Shown here in pieces: positions 39,395 to 48,625 of a stretch of 64,000 nt of DNA. Position 1 is the first letter of the stretch; the number at the start of each line of letters is the position of its first letter. Below the pieces are notes generated by a model that ran no database searches, had not been told where the DNA came from, and saw nothing but the letters and a program-made list of their open reading frames with translations. The stretch spans positions 1 to 64,000 of the forward strand of contig JAPXRI010000010.1 of NCBI GenBank assembly GCA_033813635.1, in the 5' to 3' direction. A program made the translations under genes and the position numbers. Origin of the DNA: JAPXRI01 sp033813635. GTDB taxonomy: Bacteria > Bacillota > Clostridia > Oscillospirales > QAMX01.

Positions 39395-40634
39395 CGTAGT
39401 CCTTCCCGAACTGAAGCGGCTGCTCCGAAGCCTTTATCTCATCGAAAATCGACGGATCAAGGCTGTCGTCATCGTCGTCCTCATCGTCTTCATCCTCGAG
39501 AATCGCGTTGATTCCCTGCTTGATCAGTGAGACCAGACCGGGCTTTTTCTCTTTCTTTTGCTTCTTTTCCGCGGCTCCGGCTTCGTCCTTCTTTGCGCTC
39601 TTTCCGGGCTTTATCTGCTCCACCGAAGCCATATTGGTCTTGAATTCCTTGGTCTTCTCATTATCGTCCGAAGCGGTCTGAAATCCGGTAGACCGGTATT
39701 TAATTCCGTTTTTGCTGAGAACCAGCGCGAGCGCCTCTTCATATGTAAGATTTGACGTATCGATACCGTCCGAATCAAGCGTGACCGACTCGCCCGGCGC
39801 GACATTTTCCGCGGCGCTCTCCACGGGCTTGGGCTCCGGCTCGCTTTTAACCTCCGCAATTGTCTCTTTTTCGGGCTCCGGCTCTTTTTCCGCCGTATCG
39901 CCGCTGTTCTCCTCCGCGTCATCGACCCTGGTCACGTAAAATACCTGATCACTGCCGGCAGACTCCGGTTGCCCGGCCTGAGCCGTTTCTTCTTTCGAAT
40001 CCCACGCATCTTTATCCTCAGCCGCATCGTCCTTGACACCGTCGAACACCGAAGCGACGACGTCCTCACCGCCCGGCTCATCTTTAGAAACCTGCTCCGG
40101 CGCCGGTTCCGCTTTTACGGAGGGAGGCGTTTGATCCGCGGACGTACCTAGGCTCTCCCGTCTGGCTTCCGCCGAGGTTAGGATGCTTCCGATCACGTCG
40201 CAGGCTTTGCCAGCGGTCTCCAGCATTTTTTCCATTTTTTCAAGGCCGTTGCGAAGCGCCTCGGATTGCGCCTGGTACTGCTCCATCAGCCTTTTCGAGA
40301 GCTCGGCATTGAGTGAAATCAGACTTTCGACGCTTTTTTCGGCGGCGGTATCCTGGGCTTTGACGGGTTCCGCTTCGACAACAGTCTCCTTCTCAGGGTT
40401 CGGTTCCGCCTGCCGCAGCTCTTCGATTTTTACCGGCTTTTCGCTGTTTGCCGACCTTCCGGCGTTTATTTCGTCCGCCAGAATTTTCAGCTTTTGCGTC
40501 AGCAAGGCGTTATCCTTTTTGTATTGCGCGATAATTTTCTTAGCCTCGATGACGAACTCGTCAACCTGCACCGTGTCGTATCCGCCGAATACGACTTTAT
40601 CAAAGAAAGCCTCAGGCTTTTTTGTCTCGCTCAT
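39375..40634 (-). CDS. Long DivIVA-domain protein
   Basis: A 419-residue protein. The first 40 residues (FFDKVVFGGYDTVQVDEFVIE) are the DivIVA/GpsB membrane-binding start, followed by a coiled coil. After about residue 70 it departs from B. subtilis DivIVA (164 residues): a second helical stretch at about 100-155, then long Glu/Pro/Ala-rich segments, a lysine-rich patch (KKQKKEKKPG) and an acidic run (EDEDDEDDDDDS) near the C terminus. The place in the sepF-lspA operon supports a division or pole-organising role. The acidic and basic blocks may bind partners; that part is inference. Confidence 0.8.
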   Translation of the reverse strand: MSETKKPEAFFDKVVFGGYDTVQVDEFVIEAKKIIAQYKKDNALLTQKLKILADEINAGRSANSEKPVKIEELRQAEPNPEKETVVEAEPVKAQDTAAEKSVESLISLNAELSKRLMEQYQAQSEALRNGLEKMEKMLETAGKACDVIGSILTSAEARRESLGTSADQTPPSVKAEPAPEQVSKDEPGGEDVVASVFDGVKDDAAEDKDAWDSKEETAQAGQPESAGSDQVFYVTRVDDAEENSGDTAEKEPEPEKETIAEVKSEPEPKPVESAAENVAPGESVTLDSDGIDTSNLTYEEALALVLSKNGIKYRSTGFQTASDDNEKTKEFKTNMASVEQIKPGKSAKKDEAGAAEKKQKKEKKPGLVSLIKQGINAILEDEDDEDDDDDSLDPSIFDEIKASEQPLQFGKDYDVKKKN

Positions 40635-40684
40635 TTATATCAAACCCTTCTTACGTCAAGGTATAATCCCGCATCGTACTCTAA

Positions 40685-40945
40685 TTATAAGACCGCCGCT
40701 ATGATCTGCAGCGTAATCATCGTCGCAAGAAACGACAAATCAACCGGAAAGCCCCTGCCTATTGCGAGCCGGTTGAATAATGTCCGATACGGGAGCAGGA
40801 CCGGCTCGGTAATCATATAAATGATCTCCAAAACCCGCCCGCCTCTGACCGTAGGGAACCATGAAAAAACCGCCCTGATCAGCAGAAGTATTGAAATCAG
40901 CTCAATCAGCGAAATAACCGTTTGTCTGAACAACTGGTATGCCAA
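40685..40945 (-). CDS. YggT/YlmG family membrane protein
   Basis: An 86-residue protein with two membrane spans (ISLIELISILLLIRAVFSWF and the C-terminal FLATMITLQIIAAVL), and between them the family block EPVLLPYRTLF. It lies between sepF and the DivIVA-like gene, its standard place. The role is poorly defined; in other bacteria it affects division or nucleoid placement. Confidence 0.92.
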   Translation of the reverse strand: MAYQLFRQTVISLIELISILLLIRAVFSWFPTVRGGRVLEIIYMITEPVLLPYRTLFNRLAIGRGFPVDLSFLATMITLQIIAAVL

Positions 40946-40968
40946 ATCGAATCATCCTTAAATTTCGC

Positions 40969-41433
40969 TTAGAAATACAGGCCGTTGCTCTCGAGCTCGT
41001 CGATAATATCGCCCATGATTCCGACATTATACGGCGTAATAAGGAATGTGCTGTTAGCGACCTTCTGTATCTTTCCCTGGAACGCGTAGGCGACCCCGCT
41101 CAGAAAATCAAGCAGACGGCGTGCGATTTCCTTGTTTGTCTGCTCTAGATTAATAACGACGGTTCTTTTATCCTTCAAATGGTCGGCGATTTCGGTAGCG
41201 TTCTCAAACTTGTCCGGCTTGACGAGCACCACCTGAAGCTGCGCCGTCGCGTTGATGTTCACGACCTTATTTCCGCGGCTGTAGGGAATCGTCTGCGGCT
41301 GGTCGTATGTAGTAGACACGCGCGAAACGGGCTGCTGTTCCTGATGTGGCTGCTGGGGAACATAATCGTCGTAGCTCTCTTCCTCATAATCGTCCACATC
41401 TGTCCATTTCTTTATTTTATCTATAAATCCCAT
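40969..41433 (-). CDS. sepF: Cell division protein SepF
   Basis: A 154-residue protein. A short amphipathic N-terminal helix (MGFIDKIKKW) for membrane binding, a polar Gln/Pro/acidic linker, and the SepF core (VVLVKPDKFENATEIADHLK, then RRLLDFLSGVAYAFQGKIQK). It anchors FtsZ to the membrane. The ATG follows GGGGAGGAA and a near-consensus promoter lies 68 bases upstream. The normal chromosomal FtsZ is not in this window. Confidence 0.95.
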   Translation of the reverse strand: MGFIDKIKKWTDVDDYEEESYDDYVPQQPHQEQQPVSRVSTTYDQPQTIPYSRGNKVVNINATAQLQVVLVKPDKFENATEIADHLKDKRTVVINLEQTNKEIARRLLDFLSGVAYAFQGKIQKVANSTFLITPYNVGIMGDIIDELESNGLYF

Positions 41434-41500
41434 AATAAGTTCCTCCCCAAATATTTTTGTATCGGCGAAGCGATAACGCCTCGATTATATACATAACTAT

Positions 41501-41529
41501 ATTATCTTAAAAATAAACCCGCTTGTCAA
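41501..41529 (-). promoter_or_regulatory. Promoter of sepF operon
   Basis: On the minus strand TTGACA (41529-41524), 17 bases, and GATAAT (41506-41501): a nearly perfect sigma-A match. Confidence 0.8.
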
Positions 41530-41564
41530 CTGATTAAGCAATATTTTCCGGCAATCCTCGAAAA

Positions 41565-42785
41565 TCAACCGACTACCTTGCCGTCGTAGAGGTTCTTGCT
41601 GTTAATAATGACCTTGTCGTAGAGGAAGAGCGCGTCCTTGTCCTCCGTATTTGCCTTAACCACGTAGAAGTTCGCGCTTTTATAGAGAATCTCGGCCGGC
41701 TTAAATTTGGCTTCGGCGCCCTCCAGCACGAATACCCCCGCCTGTCCGTCCACGACTCTGAGGGCCTCTATCGGTATTTTAAAGCCCTCATAGGTGCTTA
41801 AGATGAGCTTGCAGGACTGACGTCTCGACGCTGTCATATCTGACAGCGCGACGTTGCTTTTCAAAATGATCAGGGCCTTAGTCCCGTCCGACGATTTGTT
41901 TACCGCTTCGACGCTTGCGACAACACTCTCTCCAGAGATCTGAACGGTGTATGAATCGCCGTTTGCAACGTTCCCCGCCTCTTCGCTCTTTACGGGCATC
42001 GCGATATACCAGTCGTACCCGTATATCATTTTCCCCAGTGCAACATTTTCCAGTGGCTGGGGAGTTTTGCCTATTGCTTCCTCAAATTGCTCCGGCGTCA
42101 TATCCGCGAGAGTGTCGATTTGGAAATAATTCTCCATGCCGTCCGGCACAAGGGAAATATACCCCGCCTTATCGGTTTTCAGGTATTTCACGGCGGCTTC
42201 AATCGAAGCCGAATAACCCTCCACCTCCGTTTTTAAGGCGGCGATGTCGCTGTCTATGCCGTCATAGTTCCCGAGAAGATATTCCCTGCTGACAACGGCT
42301 TTTTCTAGATCCCCGCTTAAATCCGAAAGCATGTTTCCGACCTCGCGGTCGCTCCCGCAGCCGGAAATCTCCCTGATAAGCCTGTATATCTCTTTATTGT
42401 AGTCCGCTATGTTGGTATCCGAGCCTGCGTTGTTTTTCGCGCTCTGCAGCAGCTCGATTTTCGCTTCCGCGTCGTTTTTCTTAAGGTAAGCGTCCCTGTC
42501 GTTTTCCGACGAGAAGCACGCGGCTATCGCTTTGCCCGCGGATACCCGGTCTCCCGTATTTGCCAAAGGTATGTAACAATAACCGCTCTCCATATTGATG
42601 AGCTTCTCGTCCCTTACGATTAAGCCCTGGGCTGTGATACCCACGTTTACACTCGTCATTTCAACCGTCGCCGTAATCAGCGACGAGCTGTTCTCCTTGA
42701 CTAGCATGTATATCGAATATCCGACGACGAGCGCGAACAGAAGAGAGACAAAACCGTAAATCAACCTTTTTATCAATCGCGACAT
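41565..42785 (-). CDS. HlyD-like membrane adaptor protein
   Basis: A 406-residue protein with one N-terminal span (LIYGFVSLLFALVVGYSIYMLV) and a periplasmic-adaptor-like body: NVGITAQGLIVRDEKLI, then an alpha-helical hairpin, and a beta part ending with the GKVVG tail. Proteins of this type sit next to sepF in many Clostridia but their role is not known. The ATG at 42785 is preferred to 42794 because the GGGG site is nine to ten bases away. It lies between hfq and sepF, on the same strand. Confidence 0.8.
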   Translation of the reverse strand: MSRLIKRLIYGFVSLLFALVVGYSIYMLVKENSSSLITATVEMTSVNVGITAQGLIVRDEKLINMESGYCYIPLANTGDRVSAGKAIAACFSSENDRDAYLKKNDAEAKIELLQSAKNNAGSDTNIADYNKEIYRLIREISGCGSDREVGNMLSDLSGDLEKAVVSREYLLGNYDGIDSDIAALKTEVEGYSASIEAAVKYLKTDKAGYISLVPDGMENYFQIDTLADMTPEQFEEAIGKTPQPLENVALGKMIYGYDWYIAMPVKSEEAGNVANGDSYTVQISGESVVASVEAVNKSSDGTKALIILKSNVALSDMTASRRQSCKLILSTYEGFKIPIEALRVVDGQAGVFVLEGAEAKFKPAEILYKSANFYVVKANTEDKDALFLYDKVIINSKNLYDGKVVG

Positions 42786-42800
42786 AGGAATCATTCCCCG

Positions 42801-42818
42801 GCCGGCTTAAAAGCCGGC
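42801..42818 (+). terminator. Hairpin with T tract between hfq and adaptor gene
   Basis: An 8-bp perfect stem (42801-42808 with 42811-42818), loop AA, followed on the plus strand by TTTTTGTTATTT. It therefore has the terminator polarity opposite to the neighbouring genes; on the minus strand it is only a hairpin after hfq. Confidence 0.45.
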
Positions 42819-42838
42819 TTTTTGTTATTTGCTGCCAC

Positions 42839-43075
42839 TTATTCAGCCTGTTCTCCGGTATAGAGTTCAATGGTCTTATCCGGAACTATCGTCGAGATCG
42901 CGTGCTTGTACACCAGGCGCTGCCTTCCGTCTACGTCGAGTACGACCGTGAAATTATCGAAGCTCTTCACCATCCCCTTGAACTGGAACCCGTTTACCAA
43001 AAAAATCGTGAGCATGATATGATCTTTCCGTGCCTGGTTTAAAAAAGTATCCTGAATATTGAGCTGTTTTTGCAT
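42839..43075 (-). CDS. hfq: RNA chaperone Hfq
   Basis: A 78-residue Sm-fold protein. Sm1 is FLVNGFQFKGMVKSFDNFTV and Sm2 is VYKHAISTIVP, with the NIQDTFLNQARKD N-terminal helix. It forms a hexamer that binds U-rich and A-rich RNA. It is the last gene of the miaB-mutS-mutL-miaA-hfq operon, starting two bases after miaA with an AGGAGG site inside the miaA end. Confidence 0.96.
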   Translation of the reverse strand: MQKQLNIQDTFLNQARKDHIMLTIFLVNGFQFKGMVKSFDNFTVVLDVDGRQRLVYKHAISTIVPDKTIELYTGEQAE

Positions 43076-43077
43076 TT

Positions 43078-44037
43078 TTATTCCTCCTGTAGTTTATCTT
43101 TAATATATTTTTTTATTATTTCAATCGTTTTTTCGAAATCGTTCCCGCCCGTGTGTTCAAACCATACGGTGCCCGCGTCTCTTTTAAACCATGTCAGCTG
43201 CCGCTTTGCGTAGTTTCTGCTCCGCTGCTTGATCAGCGCGACCGCCGTGCCGATATCGGTTTCACCCCTGATGGCCGGAACAAGCTCCTTGTAGCCGATG
43301 GCCTGCATCGCAGTGCCGTTTTCTCTTACGCCGTTTTCGAGCAGAGCTCTCACCTCGTTTAAAAGCCCGCGCGCCATCATATCGTCCACCCGGAGGTTGA
43401 TTCTCTCGTACAGGCGCTCTCTCGGCACGACGTTAAGCCCGATCATGATAGTATTGCGCCTTTTTTCCGAGGGTCTGGACGATAAGAATTCCGCCCGTGT
43501 CATCCCGCAGGTGCGGTAAATCTCGATTGCGCGTATCACTCGCTTTAAATTGTTTTTATCGATTTTCTCCGCGCTTTCGGGATCTTCCCTCTTTAATATC
43601 TCAAAGACCGCGTCAACACCCTTTGCGTCGGCAAGTTTTTGCAGCTCTTTTCTGATTTCATCGTTTTCCGGTCTCGGCGCAAACCCGTCCGGGTTTAATA
43701 CGGCTCCGATATAAAATCCCGTTCCGCCCGCGATTACGGGGAGCTTTCCCCTCTCGAGAACATCGTCTATAACCGTCCCGGCCTCGTCTCCGAACCTCGC
43801 CGCGGAGTAATCCTCGTTCGGGTCCGCCACGTCTATCATATGGTGAGGAACTCCCCGCATTTCTTCGGGCGACGGCTTCGCGGTCCCTATGTCCATTCCC
43901 CTGTAAATCTGCATCGAGTCGGCGGAAACCACTTCCCCGCCGAAAGCCAAAGCGATATCGACGGCGAGCTTTGTTTTCCCAGCGGCCGTCGGTCCGACTA
44001 CGCAGACCAACTTATTCCGGTTGTTTTGAGCGCACAT
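43078..44037 (-). CDS. miaA: tRNA dimethylallyltransferase
   Basis: A 319-residue enzyme that adds dimethylallyl to A37 of tRNAs reading UNN codons. VVGPTAAGKTKLAVDIA is the P-loop, VSADSMQIYRGMDIGTAKP the substrate block. Normal length. Its product is the substrate of MiaB, encoded in the same operon. Confidence 0.97.
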   Translation of the reverse strand: MCAQNNRNKLVCVVGPTAAGKTKLAVDIALAFGGEVVSADSMQIYRGMDIGTAKPSPEEMRGVPHHMIDVADPNEDYSAARFGDEAGTVIDDVLERGKLPVIAGGTGFYIGAVLNPDGFAPRPENDEIRKELQKLADAKGVDAVFEILKREDPESAEKIDKNNLKRVIRAIEIYRTCGMTRAEFLSSRPSEKRRNTIMIGLNVVPRERLYERINLRVDDMMARGLLNEVRALLENGVRENGTAMQAIGYKELVPAIRGETDIGTAVALIKQRSRNYAKRQLTWFKRDAGTVWFEHTGGNDFEKTIEIIKKYIKDKLQEE

Positions 44038-44039
44038 CT

Positions 44040-45971
44040 TTATACGATCCGTTTGAAGTATTTTTCAAGTTCAGTCTTGCCGAGGCTTACGTAGATCGGC
44101 CTGCCGTGAGGACAGTTTCTCAGCTCATTGTTTCGCAGAACCGAGTCCGCAAGACGTTCAAGCTCGCGCCTGTCCGATCTGTCACCGCTTTTAATCGCGG
44201 ATTTGCAGGCCATCATCTGCAAAAGCTCGTCCCTTTTTTGTGTGATTAGCCCGCGCCCGCTTTTCAGCTTCTGCGCAAGCTCGTTAAGCGCGTCTTCGGC
44301 TTCCTCCGCGCTGTCTTTCGCGTAGATATCCGGCACAGCTCTGACGATAACGCTTCCGCCGCCGAAATCGTCGATTTCGAAACCGATTCCGTAAAGAAGT
44401 TCTTTGTTTTCAATAATAACGGCCTTGTCCTCGGCCCGGAGGGTGACCACGGGCGGGTCAAGCAGCGTCTGAGGGGCGCACGCGCCGGCGTCCTGTTTCA
44501 ACTCCTCGTACTTTATCCGCTCGTGCGCCGCGTGCTTGTCCATAATCAGCAGCTCATCGCCGCATGAAATCAATATGTAAACGCCGAATATCTCGCCGAG
44601 AACAGAATAGGAGATTTCTTTTTCTTCCGTCTCTTTTTCCTCGGCCTTCTCCTCGCATTGCGAAACCTCTGAAGCCTTGTCAGGCAGTGTTGACAACGGG
44701 CTGATTATCTCCGACGTCGTTTTCTTTGCCGGAATTTCCTTCGCTTCGGCGGCGTTTTCGGTGGTAGCATTGCCTATTATACCATAATTTTTTGTTGAAT
44801 ATTTGTGTTTTTTGTAAATTTCTTCATCCGCAAGCTCTTTTGTAAAAATATCGTTCGACCTCAGCGGAAGAACGTTTTCCTTCTCCTCCGGAAGCGGCAT
44901 GGCAACGGCTGTTTTAGGTTTTTCGGGCTCCGGCCGTTCGTACGAGTACTTTTTATCCGAAAGGACGATCCTGGCGGCCGGATTCTCCGCGTCAAGCGCG
45001 TTTTTCACGCCGTAGTAGACGGTGTCGAACACCGCGCGTTCAAAAGCAAATTTCACTTCCGTTTTCGCCGGGTGTACGTTGACGTCGATGCTCTCCTCCG
45101 GCACGGTTACGCTTAAAAAGCAGGCCGGATATTTTCCGGTAACGATTTTGCCCCGGAACGCTTCCTCGGCCGCGCTCTGCAGAAGCAGGCTTTTCACCGG
45201 TCTCCCGTTGACGAGGAAATGCTGCATCGTCCGGCTCTGGCGCGCCGCGTAGGGTTTTGACACATAGCCGTATGCCCTGCAGTTTTCGTAGGCGTAATCA
45301 ACTTCGGCAAGACCGGAGGTCACGGCCTTTCCGAAAATACAGTAGAGAACGGAAAAAAAGCTCCCGTCCCCCGGAGTGTGGACGATCGTATCACCGTCCC
45401 TGATCAGCTTGAACGATATATCCGGCCTGCACATGGCGGCGCGCTGGCAGACGCTCTGGATGTACCCGGCCTCGGAGCTGTCCTTTTTCAAAAACTTATG
45501 CCTTGCCGGGGTGTTGTAGAAAAGGTCGGCCACGATAATCGTCGTCCCATCCGGGCAGCCGGCTTCGGACTTTTCCGTAACCACGCCCCCTTCGAGGGTG
45601 ATCTTCGCGCCGATATCGCTCTCCCGCGTCTTTGTCAGCATTGTGACCTTTGAGACCGCGGCGATCGCCGCAAGGGCCTCTCCACGAAAGCCCATCGTAC
45701 GGATATGCGAAAGATCCTCCTCCTCGGAGATTTTGCTCGTCGCGTACCTTAAAAACGCTGTTTCAAGCTCGTCCGCGGGTATTCCGGAGCCGTTGTCCGT
45801 GACCCTGATTAACGTGACGCCGCCGTTTTTTATCTCCACGGTGATTATGTCAGCGCCCGCGTCCATCGAGTTTTCGATAAGCTCCTTGACGGCGGAGGCC
45901 GGTCTCTCGACCACCTCGCCGGCGGCGATCAGGTTTGTCATCTGCTTTGAAAGGCGTTTTATTTTCTGCAT
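44040..45971 (-). CDS. mutL: DNA mismatch repair protein MutL
   Basis: A 643-residue GHKL ATPase. The ATPase motifs ELIENSMDAGAD, VTDNGSGIP and TMGFRGEALAAI are intact. The C-terminal domain has MDKHAAHERIKYEEL, the metal-binding endonuclease motif of MutL proteins in bacteria without MutH, and NCPHGRPI. The linker is long and acidic. It lies 20 bases downstream of mutS. Confidence 0.97.
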   Translation of the reverse strand: MQKIKRLSKQMTNLIAAGEVVERPASAVKELIENSMDAGADIITVEIKNGGVTLIRVTDNGSGIPADELETAFLRYATSKISEEEDLSHIRTMGFRGEALAAIAAVSKVTMLTKTRESDIGAKITLEGGVVTEKSEAGCPDGTTIIVADLFYNTPARHKFLKKDSSEAGYIQSVCQRAAMCRPDISFKLIRDGDTIVHTPGDGSFFSVLYCIFGKAVTSGLAEVDYAYENCRAYGYVSKPYAARQSRTMQHFLVNGRPVKSLLLQSAAEEAFRGKIVTGKYPACFLSVTVPEESIDVNVHPAKTEVKFAFERAVFDTVYYGVKNALDAENPAARIVLSDKKYSYERPEPEKPKTAVAMPLPEEKENVLPLRSNDIFTKELADEEIYKKHKYSTKNYGIIGNATTENAAEAKEIPAKKTTSEIISPLSTLPDKASEVSQCEEKAEEKETEEKEISYSVLGEIFGVYILISCGDELLIMDKHAAHERIKYEELKQDAGACAPQTLLDPPVVTLRAEDKAVIIENKELLYGIGFEIDDFGGGSVIVRAVPDIYAKDSAEEAEDALNELAQKLKSGRGLITQKRDELLQMMACKSAIKSGDRSDRRELERLADSVLRNNELRNCPHGRPIYVSLGKTELEKYFKRIV

Positions 45972-45991
45972 TTTGTATCTCCTTGCTGCGC

Positions 45992-48616
45992 TTAAATCAG
46001 CTCGGCCGCTTCCCTAGACAGCCTGTAGAGAACGTTGAGCGCCTCGAGCGGCGTCATAGTGTCGACCTTCAGCGAAGCGAGCTCTTTTAAAAGCTCCTCC
46101 CGCTGACCGCCGGAAAGATCCTGCTGGCCTTCGTTGCTGCTGACCGTGACTGTCCTGACAGTCTCCCGTTTGCCGCTCTCAAGCTCCTCAAGAATCGTCT
46201 TCGCCTTGGCAATTACCTGCTTCGGAAGCCCGGCCAGCTTGCCGACCTCTATGCCGTAGCTGTCGTCCGCGCCGCCCCTGACGATTTTACGCAGGAATAT
46301 CAGCTCGTCTCCGCGCTTTTTTGCGGTGATATTGTAGTTTTTAACGCCGTCTATCTTGCTTTCAAGCGAGGTGAGCTCGTGGTAATGGGTGGCAAACATT
46401 GTTTTCGCGCCGAGGGTCTTTTTTGACGCGACATACTCGAGAACCGCCCGGGCTATCGACATGCCGTCGAACGTGGACGTGCCCCTTCCGATTTCGTCGA
46501 ATATGATCAGGCTGTCCGGCGTAGCCGACGCGAGAATCAAGGCCGTCTCGCTCATCTCCACCATAAAAGTCGACTTGCCTGCCGCGAGCTCGTCTCCCGC
46601 GCCTATCCTTGTGAAAATCTTATCCACGATCCCTATCTTCGCGGAGGCGGCGGGGACAAAGCTCCCGATCTGGGCCAATATCACAATCAGCGCCACCTGG
46701 CGCATATATGTGGATTTTCCGGCCATGTTCGGTCCGGTGATAATAGCGAGGCGGTTTTCATTTTTATCCAGCACCGTATCGTTTGGGACGAATACCGTCT
46801 CCAGTCCCATCGCCTCGACGACGGGGTGTCTGCCGTCCCTGATGACAATCTCGCCGGACATATCGACCTCCGGCCGGGTATAACCCCGGAGGACGGCGAC
46901 TTCCGCGAGGGATGCGAGGGTGTCCAGCCGGGCGATCGCCGACGCCGTTCTCATAATGCGCACGCTCTCGGATTTGACCCTGTCTCTGACATCGCAGAAG
47001 AGCTCGTACTCGAGGGTGCAGATCCTATCGTCGGCCTGCAGGATCGTCGTCTCAAGCTCCTTCAGTTCGGCAGTCACATATCTTTCGCAGTTTGAAATAG
47101 TCTGCTTGCGGACATAGTCCTCCGGGATAGCACCTGTAAACGCCTTTGAAATCTCTATGTAGTAGCCGAACACCCGGTTGAAGCCGACCTTCAGGTTTTT
47201 GAACCCGGTCTTTTCACGCTCTCGCGCCTCAAGCTCGGAAATCAGCTGCTTTCCGTTTTCTGAAACGTAGATAAGATTGTCAAGCTCCGCGTTGTAACCG
47301 CGCTTTATCATCTTGCCTTCACGGATCACAAACGGAGGATCATCCGTTATCGCTTCGTCGATCAGCGAGCACAGGTCCGCCAGATCGTCAAGCTCCGCGT
47401 AAATGGAGTTGAGCTCTTCGGAACGCCTGTGTTCGAGCTGCTTTCTGACATCCGGCAGCCGCTTCGCGGTCGACGCGAGAGCGACAAGGGTTTTCGCGTT
47501 CGCGCTGCCGTAGATGATTTGGCTCATCAGCCGCTCGAGGTCGTATACGCCGCTAAGAAGCTCTCTTATTTCCGACCTGGCCACGGTATCCGCCGACAGC
47601 TCCGCGACGGCGTTCTGCCGCCTTAAAAGCTCTGGCAGCATGCAGAGAGGTCTTTCAAGCCAGCTGCGCAGCATCCTGCCGCCCATCGCCGTTTTTGTCA
47701 GGTCGATAACTCCAAGCAGACTCCCCTTCCGCGATCTTGACGCCATCGTCTCCGTAAGCTCAAGGCAGTGACGCGTCTGTTTCGGAAGATCCATATAGCG
47801 CGTTTTAATATAAAACTCAAGCCGGGTCATATGCGACAGATCGCACATGACCGTCTCGATCAGATAGGAAAGCAGGATCCCGGCGGACATTACGGTTTCG
47901 GTTTTTCCGCTCTTATCCAGCTGTAGCGGCAGCGCGCCGTTTGCCTGCGCCGACAAAAGCTGTTGATATTCGTCCGCAGTTTTCTCGTTTTTTTCCGTAT
48001 GAAAAAAAACATTGCTTTCCCGCAAATACGAAGTAAGCGCGCCGAGATTCTCGGCTTCGCCGCCGAGAACGGCTTCTTTCGGATTATTCGCCGCCAGCTC
48101 GTCTATAATCTGTTCCGCGAGATTATCCGATTCGAGAAAGGTCGACTTGAACTCGCCCGACGACACGTCCGCAAACGCTATGCCGGCTTTCGTCCCGTCG
48201 GTGTAGACGGAGACGATGAAATTGTTTTCCTTCTCCTCGAGAGCCTCCGAGTCGATCACGGTTCCTGGGGTGACCTTTCTGACGATTTCTCTCTTTACAA
48301 GGCCCTTGGCAAGCGCCGGGTCTTCTGTCTGCTCGCAGACGGCAACCTTGTAGCCCAGCGATATCAGCTTGTTGATATATCCTTCCGCGCTGTGATAAGG
48401 GATGCCGCACATCGGCGCGCGCTCGGGCAGGCCGCAGTCCTTCCCTGTTAAAACAAGGTCGAGAAGCTTCGACGCTTTCTTCGCGTCGTCAAAGAACATC
48501 TCATAAAAATCACCCAAGCGGTAGAATAAAAAAGCGTCCTCGTTCTGCTTTTTTATCTCAAGATACTGCCGCATCATCGGCGTCAGATGATCTTCTATTT
48601 TATATACCTCTTCCAT
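45992..48616 (-). CDS. mutS: DNA mismatch repair protein MutS
   Basis: An 874-residue mismatch-binding ATPase. Residues about 18-40 (FLFYRLGDFYEMFFDDA) are the mismatch-reading loop with the Phe-x-Glu-type contact, ITGPNMAGKSTYMRQVA is Walker A, and IIFDEIGRGTSTFDG holds Walker B and the signature. Normal length for MutS1. It lies nine bases after miaB. Confidence 0.98.
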   Translation of the reverse strand: MEEVYKIEDHLTPMMRQYLEIKKQNEDAFLFYRLGDFYEMFFDDAKKASKLLDLVLTGKDCGLPERAPMCGIPYHSAEGYINKLISLGYKVAVCEQTEDPALAKGLVKREIVRKVTPGTVIDSEALEEKENNFIVSVYTDGTKAGIAFADVSSGEFKSTFLESDNLAEQIIDELAANNPKEAVLGGEAENLGALTSYLRESNVFFHTEKNEKTADEYQQLLSAQANGALPLQLDKSGKTETVMSAGILLSYLIETVMCDLSHMTRLEFYIKTRYMDLPKQTRHCLELTETMASRSRKGSLLGVIDLTKTAMGGRMLRSWLERPLCMLPELLRRQNAVAELSADTVARSEIRELLSGVYDLERLMSQIIYGSANAKTLVALASTAKRLPDVRKQLEHRRSEELNSIYAELDDLADLCSLIDEAITDDPPFVIREGKMIKRGYNAELDNLIYVSENGKQLISELEAREREKTGFKNLKVGFNRVFGYYIEISKAFTGAIPEDYVRKQTISNCERYVTAELKELETTILQADDRICTLEYELFCDVRDRVKSESVRIMRTASAIARLDTLASLAEVAVLRGYTRPEVDMSGEIVIRDGRHPVVEAMGLETVFVPNDTVLDKNENRLAIITGPNMAGKSTYMRQVALIVILAQIGSFVPAASAKIGIVDKIFTRIGAGDELAAGKSTFMVEMSETALILASATPDSLIIFDEIGRGTSTFDGMSIARAVLEYVASKKTLGAKTMFATHYHELTSLESKIDGVKNYNITAKKRGDELIFLRKIVRGGADDSYGIEVGKLAGLPKQVIAKAKTILEELESGKRETVRTVTVSSNEGQQDLSGGQREELLKELASLKVDTMTPLEALNVLYRLSREAAELI

Positions 48617-48625
48617 ATGCCGTCT

